This document shows, piece by piece, positions 37,501-45,165 of a DNA stretch of 64,000 bases (the first letter of the stretch is position 1; every line of letters starts with the position of its first letter). The notes under the pieces are model-generated. The model saw nothing but the letters and a program-made list of their open reading frames with translations. It ran no database searches and had not been told where the DNA came from. Source of the stretch: JABDII01 sp963815325 (lineage in GTDB: Bacteria; Gemmatimonadota; Gemmatimonadetes; Gemmatimonadales; GWC2-71-9); contig CAWFGG010000002.1 in assembly GCA_963815325.1 (NCBI GenBank), forward strand, positions 372,001-436,000, written 5' to 3'. A program made the position numbers and the translations under genes.

Positions 37501-38034
37501 CATCAGGAGCAGCGGAAGCTCGAACGACGCCCCCATGGCCAGTGACAGCTGAGTGACGAAGCTGAAGTAGAACCCGAACGTGATCATCGTCTGCAGCGTG
37601 TCCGGCTCGATACTCAGCAAGATTCGTAACGCCGCCGGCACGATCACCAGGAACCCGCCCGCGGCCCCGATGAGGAACAGGAACAAGCCCACCGCCAGCC
37701 CCGGCATGAGGGCCCGCTTCTCGCGAGCGTAGAGTGCGGGTGAGAGAAACGCCCACACTTGGTAGATGATGATCGGCGAGGCGAGCACGAGACCGACCAC
37801 GAGCGCGAGCTTGAGCACGATGAGTATCGGCTCGGTCGGGCTCAGCACGGTCAGCTTTCCCGAGGGGAGATAGGGCTCGATCGGCTGCTTCAGGATGGCG
37901 ATGACCTTGAACCGCTGCACCACCCAAAAACCCACGACCACACCGACGACCACCGCTGCCAGCACTTTGAAAATGCGGACGCGAAGCTCCTCGAGGTGGT
38001 CGAGGAAGGGCATCTCGCCTGCGGGGCTGGTCAT
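34528..38034 (-). CDS. TatC-LptD fusion: Tat translocase subunit joined to LPS-assembly outer-membrane barrel
   Basis: One uninterrupted 1168-codon frame. Residues 1-240 are a complete TatC: HLEELRVR at the N-terminus, EKRALMP, FELP, LLTPADV and six membrane helices ending GVLGSVLVAK. Residues 241-267 are a positive stretch, a hydrophobic core and SLPAQ, exactly like a Sec signal peptide. From about 340 the sequence is OstA/LptD-like: a short beta-taco region, TSCDLPEPHYHFAAREVKWI, VLYISDVPVLWLPFVF, RRSGILVPQFG, YYWAPNDYIDLTGRLDWYSDR, then a long beta-barrel to the C-terminus. In-frame GTG codons at 37329 and 37323 could start an LptD with its own signal. The gene lies 27 bp after the cpoB stop, ending the tol-pal unit. 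A stop lost by an indel cannot be excluded, but both domains share the frame without one. Confidence 0.9.
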   Translation of the reverse strand: MTSPAGEMPFLDHLEELRVRIFKVLAAVVVGVVVGFWVVQRFKVIAILKQPIEPYLPSGKLTVLSPTEPILIVLKLALVVGLVLASPIIIYQVWAFLSPALYAREKRALMPGLAVGLFLFLIGAAGGFLVIVPAALRILLSIEPDTLQTMITFGFYFSFVTQLSLAMGASFELPLLLMLLTWLGVVTPAKLRRFRRYALVLAALLGALLTPADVTSMVILTSILVVLYEVGVLGSVLVAKRRARTTGGPAALLVVGLLMAAGSLPAQEPTKPTLVRPPKTARTPTDTVTGAPLPQPGQALDTASARRVGLPTGPTRQFAQPDSMVQALLARPGFRVTRYSADTATLFAAERRMLLDGRALTEREGTTLEADHIRYLDAECLLDASGDPRLFDAGSVLVGEGIGYNTCTRRGFVTNALTSFPEGSTVWFLRGNIAQDSSSSRIYAASSEITSCDLPEPHYHFAAREVKWISKNVLVARPAVLYISDVPVLWLPFVFQDTRPGRRSGILVPQFGLNDLVRTSGGYSRQVTNVGYYWAPNDYIDLTGRLDWYSDRYLQLGLAGRYRWLNRFANGELAYSNQRESGGASSTSIRWLHQQSFDLTTSVNLSFNYVSNTTITSRNAIDPLLNTQQITSALNLSKRYRWGTVTLGGNRRQSLSDNSTTTQFPAITISPKPLDIASNITWSPSLSFVQNRASNTPGGTVLIARAGGGLDSLTLTGSSRTTSVSIATPFRIGSFNWQNNLSLNDRKNEGRIVETFRVPDPASSNPADSLTVTRVTAGDFETGIDWTTGINLPVLLRRTWKLQPVLGIANTTGGPFLLRNRRTGGDFVSQGKRFALVLNVTPTLFGFLPGFGPLSRIRHSISPIISYSYSPKATIPEDYALAITPEGQAPRRTSDAAQRLSIGLSQNFEGKTRPAPGDTSDTPATRKLRLLSIATSPIVYDFEQAKKPGRTGWVTSTLTNTFQTDLLPSFSLSTTHDLWRGAVGTDTAKFVPFLQNVNLSFALSTRTVRSFLGLFGLGGGSAAQEGDEEPPPSYLAQSGRGLGRTGAFNTDMPEGGARRPFSANVNFSLSRSRPLPGATSSVADRQNLGFSTSFSPTPFWGVSWSTQYNITDKKFESQIVRLERDLHDWRARFEFIRNANGNFAFFFSIYLTSLPDLKFDYDQRTISN

Positions 38035-38061
38035 CGCGGACGAGGGTGGGAAGTGGACCGG

Positions 38062-38838
38062 CTACTGACCTAGCGCGCGGAGTCGATCTCGGGCGAGGGA
38101 TGCGGCATCGGATGTGGGGTACTGATCAACCACCCGACGATACAACGCCCCCGCCTCCGCGGGGTCCTGCCGCTGCTCGGCGAGCAAGCCGAGCTTGTAG
38201 AGGGCCGATGACGCCCGCGGTGAGCTTGGGTGGTCTCGTACAACCGTGGTGTAGTACTGCGCGGCAGAATCCGGTTGCGCGGAGTAGCTCTCGCCGATGA
38301 AATAGAGCGCGTCGGGAACCCGTTCGTCCTGGGGATAGGTCTGAATCAACTGCCGAAAGCCCAGGCGCGCCGTTCCCAGACTGCCCCGTCTCAGTTGTGC
38401 CACCGAGACCTGATACATCTGCTCGGCCGACGGACCGGTGGGCGCAGGAACGTCCGCCCCGGCCGCACCCTCGGCCGGTACTGCGGGCGCGGCCCGTTCG
38501 CTTTCCAGCTGGGCCCGCAGCTCGCTCAGCCGCTGTTGGCTTTGACCGGTCAACTCCTGAACCTGCACCAGCAGCTGTTGAATGGTGTAATGCTCGCCGG
38601 ACAGCTCACCGCGGGCACTGGTCAACGCCCGCTGGTGCGCCTGCAGCGAGTCGAGCATCTGCTGCTGCAGGGTAATCAGCTCCACCAATCGCGCCGCGGC
38701 GGCGGAATCCCGTTGGGCGGATTCCGCCTTGAGCATGGCGACCTCGGTTTCCACGCGGCGCACGTCGCTCTTGAGCGCACAGCCGCCCAGAGCGGCCGTG
38801 GCCGCGAGGATTCCGAGAACACCAATGCGAACACGCAC
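38062..38838 (-). CDS. cpoB: Tol-Pal system protein CpoB/YbgF
   Basis: Periplasmic coordinator of Tol-Pal with peptidoglycan synthesis. The 258 aa protein has a lipobox LGGC near residue 20 (so possibly lipid-anchored, unlike soluble E. coli CpoB), a coiled-coil region (about 25-115) and C-terminal TPRs starting AEQMYQVSVAQLRRGSLGTARLGFRQLIQTYP. GTG 38838 overlaps the pal stop as TAGTG. Confidence 0.9.
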   Translation of the reverse strand: MRVRIGVLGILAATAALGGCALKSDVRRVETEVAMLKAESAQRDSAAAARLVELITLQQQMLDSLQAHQRALTSARGELSGEHYTIQQLLVQVQELTGQSQQRLSELRAQLESERAAPAVPAEGAAGADVPAPTGPSAEQMYQVSVAQLRRGSLGTARLGFRQLIQTYPQDERVPDALYFIGESYSAQPDSAAQYYTTVVRDHPSSPRASSALYKLGLLAEQRQDPAEAGALYRRVVDQYPTSDAASLARDRLRALGQ

Positions 38839-39431
38839 TACGGCGCTACCAGCGTCGCGCCACCGGCCGTGAGCTCGAACTCAGACCGCCGGTTCCGCGC
38901 CCACGCATCTTCCGTGTGCCCGCCGTCGAGCGGGCGCTCCTCGCCAAAGGACACGATCTCGATGCGCGAGGCGTCGACCCCCTTGTTCACCAGGTACCGC
39001 TTGGCTGACGAGGCCCGCCGGTTGCCCAGCGCGAGATTGTACTCGTCCGACCCGCGCTCGTCGCAATGACCGGCAATACGGAGCCGCACTCCTGGATTGG
39101 CAGCGAGGATGGCAGCCTTCCGGTCCAGCTTGGCCATGTCAATCGACCGGATGTCCGATCGATCGAAGTCGAAGTTGACCATGGCGTTCAACTCGGCCAT
39201 GAGGGCCGCACGCGCGCGTTCCGCCTCTTCCCGAGCACGCCGCTCGGCCTCGAGCCGGGCCCGCTCCGCCGCTTCACGGGCGAGCCGGGCGGCTTCAATC
39301 GAATCGCGCCGCGCTTGCTCTCGGATGGCCATGCTGTCCACCACCGGGGCCGGCGGTTCCGGCTCGGGCGTGCCGCCGCATGCTGTAAGGGCCACCACGA
39401 GAGTGGCAAGGAGTATCGATGAGCGATTCAT
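38838..39431 (-). CDS. pal: Peptidoglycan-associated lipoprotein Pal
   Basis: Outer-membrane lipoprotein binding peptidoglycan. In 197 aa, a lipobox LTAC (about residues 15-18) is followed by a long charged helix rich in Arg/Glu/Ala (about 35-80) and an OmpA-like domain: FDFDRSDIR, LRIAGHCDERGSDEYNLALGNRRA and RIEIVSFGEERP. The helical spacer is longer than in E. coli Pal. ATG 39431 is used; an upstream codon at 39443 is possible. Confidence 0.95.
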   Translation of the reverse strand: MNRSSILLATLVVALTACGGTPEPEPPAPVVDSMAIREQARRDSIEAARLAREAAERARLEAERRAREEAERARAALMAELNAMVNFDFDRSDIRSIDMAKLDRKAAILAANPGVRLRIAGHCDERGSDEYNLALGNRRASSAKRYLVNKGVDASRIEIVSFGEERPLDGGHTEDAWARNRRSEFELTAGGATLVAP

Positions 39432-39464
39432 GAAGGGCTCCATAAATGTGATGAGGGACTACGC

Positions 39465-40745
39465 CTACGGTTGCACCAGCCGACGAGACCAGGCAGGCAG
39501 GCGAGCGAACGTCGGCGTATGAAGCTGCCGTACTCGTCCCGTTTCGGTATCAATCACCCACAGCTGCCGTTGACCACTCCGATCCGACACAAATGTAAGG
39601 TGGCGACCATCCGGTGCCCAGGTGGGGTCGGTATTGCGCCCGGAGGAAGTGAGCTGCCGTGCACGCCGGGTGGCCACGTCGAGCACGAAGATCTGGGAGC
39701 TCCGGTCGACATCCCGGTGGAAGGCCACACTCGCTCCGTCGGGGGACCACTCGGGGCCGTTGGAGGAGCCGGTCACCCCAAAGTCGAATGGTGCGAGGAG
39801 TTCCTGATCGGTCCCCTCAGCCGCCATCACGTAGATCTGCGGCGGGCCGGCGCGCGTTGAGACGAAGGCGATCCGGTTGCCGTCGGGCGAATACGTTGGT
39901 GATAGATTATCCGCGTAGCGACCCACGGTCAAGCGCCGGACGCAGCACCGGTCCGCGACGTTCGCCACGAAAATGTCCGTACCGCTCTCGTCGGAGCGGG
40001 TGAATGCCAGGTTTCTTCCATCCGGCGCGAACGCCGCGGCATAATTGAGGTTTGTCGAGGTCGATGGCACCGTGATCGGGGCGCCGCCGTTGAGGCTCCG
40101 GATCAGGATTGCCCCCCGACCCTCGTCAAACCGGGTGTAGGCGAAGGAGGCGCCGTCCGGTGCCCACACCGGCGAGAGCGCCTGATCCTCACCGGGCGTC
40201 AAAGCCTGGATGTTCGCGCCGTCGCTGTCCACCCGGTACACGCGGCCGGCGCCCACATACAGGAGGCGCGTGGCCGCGATCCCCGGTGTTCCGGTTACCC
40301 ACCGGACCACCTCGTCCGCGGCACGGTGCGCCTCCATTCGGAACGCCGGCGAATCGAAAGCCGAGAACACGAAGGCCTGCTCGTTGATGACCTCGGCCCG
40401 GGCAAAGTCATGGAGCCGGAGCTTGATCGCCGCGCCCGCCGCCGAGACTTCCACGCCATATTGGGCCCCGAGCGCGGCATAGAGCCCGTAGTTCATGGGC
40501 CCCGAGCCCGAGCCGTTGTCCCCGAGCACCAGCATCTCGAACCGATCGCTGTAATCCAAATCGCGCTTCAGAATGGCACGGACCGAATCGAAGCCCGTGC
40601 CCGGCATCACCAGGAGTCGCGGGCGCACCCCGGGTGTGTAGGTAATGCCGACCCGCACGCCCTGGTCCGCCGGTGGAATGGAGTCCTGCGCCGACGCAGT
40701 GCCCGCCACCAGCACGGCCGCCGCGACCGCGCCAAGCCACCTCAT
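39465..40745 (-). CDS. tolB: Tol-Pal translocation protein TolB
   Basis: Periplasmic beta-propeller partner of Pal. The 426 aa protein has a signal peptide (cleavage likely after TASA), an N-terminal TolB domain (about 25-160) and a six-bladed propeller with repeated SPTYSPDGNRIAFVS-, EWSPDGASVAFH- and TWAPDGRHLTFVS-like blades. It overlaps the TolA-like gene by ATGA and precedes pal by 33 bp. Confidence 0.95.
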   Translation of the reverse strand: MRWLGAVAAAVLVAGTASAQDSIPPADQGVRVGITYTPGVRPRLLVMPGTGFDSVRAILKRDLDYSDRFEMLVLGDNGSGSGPMNYGLYAALGAQYGVEVSAAGAAIKLRLHDFARAEVINEQAFVFSAFDSPAFRMEAHRAADEVVRWVTGTPGIAATRLLYVGAGRVYRVDSDGANIQALTPGEDQALSPVWAPDGASFAYTRFDEGRGAILIRSLNGGAPITVPSTSTNLNYAAAFAPDGRNLAFTRSDESGTDIFVANVADRCCVRRLTVGRYADNLSPTYSPDGNRIAFVSTRAGPPQIYVMAAEGTDQELLAPFDFGVTGSSNGPEWSPDGASVAFHRDVDRSSQIFVLDVATRRARQLTSSGRNTDPTWAPDGRHLTFVSDRSGQRQLWVIDTETGRVRQLHTPTFARLPAWSRRLVQP

Positions 40746-41440
40746 TGTGCAGGCCTCGGCGTGAAGAAGAAACTGACCGGCAACACGTCGTTCTCGAAGC
40801 CATCCGGCAGGGGGCCGAAGGCGTTTACGTTGCCGGCGGCCTCGATCGCGCCCTGCGCACCCAGGTCAAACGAGAAATTGCCGGACTGGTTGATGAACCG
40901 CATTTCACGCACGCTTCCGTCCCTAGAGATGAGGAAGAAGATTTCCGCTTGGAGCCCCGACTTGCTCCGCGGCCGGTCCCACCGTCGGTACACTTGGGTC
41001 ACGATGTTCCGCAGATACTCGGGATACGGGAACGCGAGCCCGGGGGTCTTGACCGTGGCGACGTCGACGCCGGTGTTCGGGGCCTCACCCGGAGCCGGTT
41101 CCACCGGGGCGGCGGTCCGCGGGGTTGGTTCCCGGTCCTTGGGCTTCGCGACAGGGGCCGCCGGGGTCGGCTCGGGCTTTGGCGGCGCGGGCTCCGGCGT
41201 CGGCGCGACGGGGGCCGGCTGTTCGGCGGGGCGCTGGACGGCCTCGGGCGCCGGCCGCGCCTGGCGCACGGGTCTGGGAGCCGCAACCAATTCCACGGCA
41301 TACACCGGAAGCAGCTCCACCTGCGGCGTCACCGCCAGCAGGAGCCACAGCATGAAGCCGAGGTGAATGAGCAGAGTTCCCGCTGCCCCCACGGCGATGC
41401 CTGGCTGCCGATGTGCGATCGGCGAGAGCCCCGCACGCAC
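40742..41440 (-). CDS. TolA/TonB-like energy transducer
   Basis: Inner-membrane protein linking TolQR to the outer membrane. The 232 aa protein has one N-terminal membrane helix (about 15-40), a proline/alanine-rich periplasmic linker (55-130, many PAP/PEP repeats) and a TonB-C/TolA-C domain (YPEYLRNIVTQVYRRWDRP, FLISRDGSVREMRFINQSG). Position in the tol cluster makes it the TolA equivalent despite being much shorter than E. coli TolA. Start GTG 41440 overlaps the tolR stop (TAGTG). The polyproline tract would make it a client of EF-P. Confidence 0.88.
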   Translation of the reverse strand: MRAGLSPIAHRQPGIAVGAAGTLLIHLGFMLWLLLAVTPQVELLPVYAVELVAAPRPVRQARPAPEAVQRPAEQPAPVAPTPEPAPPKPEPTPAAPVAKPKDREPTPRTAAPVEPAPGEAPNTGVDVATVKTPGLAFPYPEYLRNIVTQVYRRWDRPRSKSGLQAEIFFLISRDGSVREMRFINQSGNFSFDLGAQGAIEAAGNVNAFGPLPDGFENDVLPVSFFFTPRPAQ

Positions 41441-41862
41441 TATCGGAGTTCCTCCTCGGCCACGAGGCCGACGTCCTTGATGCCGGAATTCCGAACCACC
41501 GCCAAGACCCGGACGACGTCACCGTAGGGGACCCGGCGGTCGGCGCGGACGTAGATGCCCGTCGGCTGGCGGCGCTCCACCAGCCCGCGGAAGGCCACCC
41601 GGAATTCGTCGTAGGTCACTTCGGTCTCGTCGATGAAAATGCGCCCCTGGCGATCGACCGATACCACCATGCCCTGATTGGGTGTGAGCGGCCTCGCCTC
41701 CGCCTGGGGCAACTGGACGTCGACTCCGCCCTGCATGATGGGCGCCGTGATCATGAAGATAATGAGGAGCACGAAGGCAACATCGACCAACGAGGTCACG
41801 TTGATGTCGGCATTGAAGGGGAGCTCGCCGCGTCCGTCCCCGCCGCTCGATACTTTCAGCAT
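41440..41862 (-). CDS. tolR: TolR/ExbD family biopolymer transporter
   Basis: Proton-motive-force harnessing subunit. The 140 aa protein has an N-terminal helix with the essential Asp in SLVDVAFVLLIIFMI, the following ITAPIMQGGVDVQLPQAEA, and a periplasmic domain (VSVDRQGRIFIDETEVTYDEF, YVRADRRVPYGDVVRVLAVVRNSGI). It overlaps tolQ (TGATG) and the TolA-like gene (TAGTG). Confidence 0.93.
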   Translation of the reverse strand: MLKVSSGGDGRGELPFNADINVTSLVDVAFVLLIIFMITAPIMQGGVDVQLPQAEARPLTPNQGMVVSVDRQGRIFIDETEVTYDEFRVAFRGLVERRQPTGIYVRADRRVPYGDVVRVLAVVRNSGIKDVGLVAEEELR

Positions 41863-42569
41863 CAGAACAGGCCCTCGCGCGCCATCGTGCCGATGACCTC
41901 GTTACCGAAGCCCTCGAGCTCGCTCACGACCAGCCGGATCCGATTCACGAAGAGGTTGTACGCGATGATGGCGGGAATGGCGGTTGCCAAGCCGGCGACC
42001 GTGGTGACCAGGGCCTCGGCCACCCCGGGGGCGACCGCCGAGATGTTGCCCGAGCCGTTGATGGCGATCCCGATGAAGGCGTCCATCACACCCAGCACCG
42101 TTCCCAAGAGCCCCAGGAGCGGGCTTACCGACCCGATGGTCGCGAGCCAGGGAACGAATCGAGCCAGGAGGTCGCGCTCGGCCGATATTTCCTTGCTGAG
42201 CACCATCTTCATGGCTTCCACGTGGGCCGGGGACATCGTGATTTTGGGGCCGTCGTCCCGCAGCGCTCCCGGATGCAGCTCCTGCAGAAAATGGACACCC
42301 TCTCGGAATGTCCGGTTGTACGGCGATGGAGGGAGTTTCATGACCGCGTGATATGCGTCCTTCAACTTCGTCGTCCGCTCGAGCTCCCCGAAGAACCGAT
42401 CGGCATGGCGCCGGACCTTGCGCAGCTGCCACCACTTGAGACCGATCAGGAACCAGGTGATGAGCGAGAAGAGCGCGATCACGGCCAGGACGATCTGTGT
42501 CTCCGCGCTCGAGACACGAATCAAGTCCAGACTGGATGTCGGAACCGCCCCCGCGGCCTGCAAGGTCAC
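41862..42569 (-). CDS. tolQ: TolQ/ExbB family proton channel
   Basis: Inner-membrane proton channel partner of TolR. The 235 aa protein has three membrane helices: one near residues 20-45 and two in the conserved C-terminal half (WLATIGSVSPLLGLLGTVLGVMDAF and GVAEALVTTVAGLATAIPAIIAYN). Start GTG 42569 overlaps the epimerase stop (GTGA); longer starts run through the epimerase end and are not supported. Confidence 0.94.
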   Translation of the reverse strand: MTLQAAGAVPTSSLDLIRVSSAETQIVLAVIALFSLITWFLIGLKWWQLRKVRRHADRFFGELERTTKLKDAYHAVMKLPPSPYNRTFREGVHFLQELHPGALRDDGPKITMSPAHVEAMKMVLSKEISAERDLLARFVPWLATIGSVSPLLGLLGTVLGVMDAFIGIAINGSGNISAVAPGVAEALVTTVAGLATAIPAIIAYNLFVNRIRLVVSELEGFGNEVIGTMAREGLF

Positions 42570-43516
42570 TCGGCCTCCTCTCGAAACCACGTGATGAGCT
42601 GTGCCAAACCATCCTCGAATCGGGACGCGGGCGCCCACCCGAGCTGGCCCTTGGCCTTGGCGATATCCAGCGCGCTCCGGAGGAGTTCTCCGGCACGCGC
42701 CGGAGCGAACGTCAGCTCGGGCTCGACCTTCAGTGCGCCGCCAACGGCCTTGGCCAGGTCGAGAACGCTTCGCTGCACCGAAGTTCCAATATTGAACGCG
42801 GTCGCGTCGATCCCGCTGCCTGACGCGAGAGTGCTGGTACTCGCCATCACGTTGGCCCGGGCCACATCCTTCACGAATACATAATCGCGGGTTTGTCGGC
42901 CGTCGCCGAAGACCGTCAGTGGCTGACCGGCGAGCACGCGCGAGACGAATATGGAAATCACGCCTGCCTCCGACTTCGGGTCCTGCCTGGGCCCGTACAC
43001 GTTGCTGTACCGGAGCGCCGCATGTTCGAAGCCGTAGAGCAGGCCAAGCGCATGGACGTAATGCTCGCCTGCCAGCTTGCTCACCCCGTAGGGGGAGACC
43101 GGTTCCTTCGGAGCCGTCTCCGGCGTCGGAATGACGGTCGGATCACCGTATACCACTCCGCCGCTGCTGGCGAACACCACCCGGCGGACTCGGCCGGCCC
43201 GGGCGCCTTCCAGCAGGTTCACCAACCCCACGAGGTTGATGCTTGCGTCCAGCCCTGGCTGCTCGACCGATACCCGCACATCGATCTGGGCCGCATGGAG
43301 GTTGAGCACGTCGAAGCCGCCGCTCGCCACCACCTCCTTGGCCTCAGGCGATCGAGTATCCGCCCGCACGAAGGTCGCTCCTTTCGGAATGTTCGCTTCC
43401 TTGCCTGAGGACAGGTTGTCGAGCACCACCACATCCCAGCCGGCGGCCAGGTACGCTTCTGCCAGATGGGACCCAATGAACCCCGCTCCGCCGGTTACCA
43501 GCACCCTTCCGCTCAT
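42566..43516 (-). CDS. NAD-dependent sugar epimerase/dehydratase (GalE-like)
   Basis: Extended SDR nucleotide-sugar enzyme of 316 aa. The NAD motif GGAGFIGSH is at residues 9-17, the catalytic serine region is SSGGVVYG, and YGVSK carries the Tyr-Lys pair. NVYGPRQDP and GDGRQTRDYVFV follow, typical of UDP-glucose 4-epimerase-type proteins. It has GAAGGAGTT just before its ATG, and its stop overlaps the tolQ start, so it heads the tol-pal unit. Substrate not determinable. Confidence 0.88.
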   Translation of the reverse strand: MSGRVLVTGGAGFIGSHLAEAYLAAGWDVVVLDNLSSGKEANIPKGATFVRADTRSPEAKEVVASGGFDVLNLHAAQIDVRVSVEQPGLDASINLVGLVNLLEGARAGRVRRVVFASSGGVVYGDPTVIPTPETAPKEPVSPYGVSKLAGEHYVHALGLLYGFEHAALRYSNVYGPRQDPKSEAGVISIFVSRVLAGQPLTVFGDGRQTRDYVFVKDVARANVMASTSTLASGSGIDATAFNIGTSVQRSVLDLAKAVGGALKVEPELTFAPARAGELLRSALDIAKAKGQLGWAPASRFEDGLAQLITWFREEAE

Positions 43517-43624
43517 CAGAACTCCTTCACGTCAGGACGACTGTCACGTTGCACAAAAACGCTGGAAATGTAATGGACACGCCGGGGTTCTCGTACCACC
43601 GACCCCCGGTAGCGGATGTGAAAC

Positions 43625-43663
43625 GGGGCGGCTGCCCGGCCTAGTACAGCGGGCAGCCGCCCC
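43625..43663 (-). terminator. 14-bp perfect hairpin after the LysM gene
   Basis: GGGGCGGCTGCCCG (43625-43638) and its exact complement (43650-43663) enclose an 11-nt loop, about 22 bp past the LysM stop. There is no long T-tract, the same style as the hairpin at 27181. It separates the LysM gene from the epimerase/tol-pal unit. Confidence 0.7.
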
Positions 43664-43684
43664 GAGAGGTGGGAGGAGTGCGGT

Positions 43685-44809
43685 CTAGGACGGAAGCTTG
43701 GCGATCTGACGCGCCGGCGTCCCCTCCGCGATGTCGGGAGCATTCACGCTCACCACGCGCGCGGTGGCGCTGCGGTCTCCCACATGGACGACCCGAACCG
43801 TGGCTAGCTCTTCATCCACGTTCGACTCCACTCCGCCCCGATTGGCGGGGGTCGCGTGCAGCTCATAGATGTCTCCCAAGGCCACCCCGTCTTGACGCCC
43901 CTGATCCAAGAAGACGACGTCGAGCGGCCCCTTCATGATCTGGTTATCGCGGCTGGCCAGGAACCGGGCACGAATCCCATCCTCGACCGCGACCGGGCGA
44001 ACCATGCCGGGGTCTGGAAACGGCTCGACCAGGAGTATCCGCTGGCCCGCGCGGATGTCACCGTACACCCCCACGACCTCGGCGATGTTCCGCTCGCCAT
44101 CGATCGCGGTGACGCGTGCCATACCCGCCGGAATAGCAATGCGACCATAGCCGCCAACATCGCGGGCCAAGGACACGATCAGCAGGGAATCACCGATCTG
44201 GTAGGCGCCGCCGGAGGGCGGATCGACCAGAATTTCACTGAAGATTTGCGCCGACTCCGGCATCCGGGTCGCCCCAATCTCCTTCGGGGTGACCGGGCCG
44301 ACCAGCTTCCCAAACGGGAGGGATCGACCTTCGGTGAGAAAACCCGACGAGTAGAATTCGCTGGCGCTCAACGGTTTCGGCGGACGAGTCTGATACGCGG
44401 CGAGACTGGCCTGATCGGGATTGAGTCTGGAGCGGCGCTGGAACAAGGCGGACTCCAAGGCCCCCCGCTCAGTGTCACCCCGAGCCTGTACATCGGCCAT
44501 GTCCACGGCGTCGACCACCTGCCCCGACGGCCCGACGTCCGGAATGGCCGACACAGCCGCCGTCCCGCTCAGCCGAAGGACCTCGCCAGGATAGATCCAG
44601 TGGGGGTCCTCAACAACCATCGTGTTCTGCCGGTAGATCTCGGGCCAAAGGAGAGGATCGCCAAAGTAGCGCCCCGCGAGGTCCCAAAGGGTGTCACCTT
44701 CCCGCACGGTGTGCGTTTCGGGAACAGCCTGGGCTAGAGCCGTGACCGGGAGGGCGGCGAGAGCCAGACAGGGAGCCAAACGGACTAGCCGGGAACAGAG
44801 TCTTCGCAT
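43685..44809 (-). CDS. Secreted LysM-domain protein
   Basis: A 374 aa exported protein: a signal peptide (about residues 1-26, ending ALAQA) followed directly by one LysM domain (HTVREGDTLWDLAGRYFGDPLLWPEIYRQN; about 33-80) that binds peptidoglycan. The rest is beta-rich without a catalytic motif I recognise. LysM proteins of this shape, with WPEIYRQN-type repeats, are common cell-wall-bound structural proteins. It stands alone between the structured intergenic region and a hairpin terminator. Confidence 0.85.
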   Translation of the reverse strand: MRRLCSRLVRLAPCLALAALPVTALAQAVPETHTVREGDTLWDLAGRYFGDPLLWPEIYRQNTMVVEDPHWIYPGEVLRLSGTAAVSAIPDVGPSGQVVDAVDMADVQARGDTERGALESALFQRRSRLNPDQASLAAYQTRPPKPLSASEFYSSGFLTEGRSLPFGKLVGPVTPKEIGATRMPESAQIFSEILVDPPSGGAYQIGDSLLIVSLARDVGGYGRIAIPAGMARVTAIDGERNIAEVVGVYGDIRAGQRILLVEPFPDPGMVRPVAVEDGIRARFLASRDNQIMKGPLDVVFLDQGRQDGVALGDIYELHATPANRGGVESNVDEELATVRVVHVGDRSATARVVSVNAPDIAEGTPARQIAKLPS

Positions 44810-45165
44810 AGCGCGATCCGTGAAGTTGGGGTCAATTCTTTGTAATACAATAGCTTATGAGATTCAGCCGTCACCGACGCAGCCCAAGTCCTGCGAGCGA
44901 GCTTGGGCGCTAACATAATGAAAAATAATCACTTATACCAAGCAGATGCCCCGGTGGACCCTATGCTTGCCCCGGGTGCTCCTGCTGGGGATCGGGTCAT
45001 GCAAGATCAATTCCCGCCTTGCGGGGGGTGGGTGGCTCCCCCGAACCCCGGGGAGAACAGGCGATTTCGAGCCTGCCATCCCCGGAGATGGGTGCGCGGA
45101 GGAGCCCCAGGACCCGGCTGGTTTTCGGCTTTGCGAAACGCAGCAGGGGGCGCAGAATGAAGCGT
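44810..45165. other. Hairpin-rich intergenic region, candidate structured RNA or repeat
   Basis: No convincing gene in 356 bp. Near the LysM gene there is an AT-rich stretch (44835-44940) with a perfect palindrome TTGTAATACAA (44840-44850) and a 7-bp stem GCCCAAG/CTTGGGC (44882-44908). The 44936-45165 half is GC-rich and can form consecutive hairpins: CAAGCA/TGCTTG, CCCGC/GCGGG, CTCCCC/GGGGAG, CAGGC/GCCTG, CCATC/GATGG and TTTCG/CGAAA. I tested SRP RNA, 6S RNA, tmRNA and RNase P by eye and none matched. The LysM promoter should lie in the AT-rich half. Confidence 0.45.

Noticed and set aside
36986..37927. 313-codon open frame overlapping the TatC-LptD junction on the same strand
   Set aside because: Alternate-frame shadow. 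TatC and LptD features are all in the fused frame, and this one is arginine/glycine-rich filler.
44903..45160. Short plus-strand open frame in the intergenic region
   Set aside because: No ribosome binding site, no family pattern and the composition follows the local hairpins, so I treat it as non-coding.
44990..45165. SRP, 6S, RNase P or tmRNA identity for the structured segment
   Set aside because: The hallmark sequences (for example GGAAGGAAGCAG of SRP RNA, or the tRNA-like end of tmRNA) are absent on both strands.
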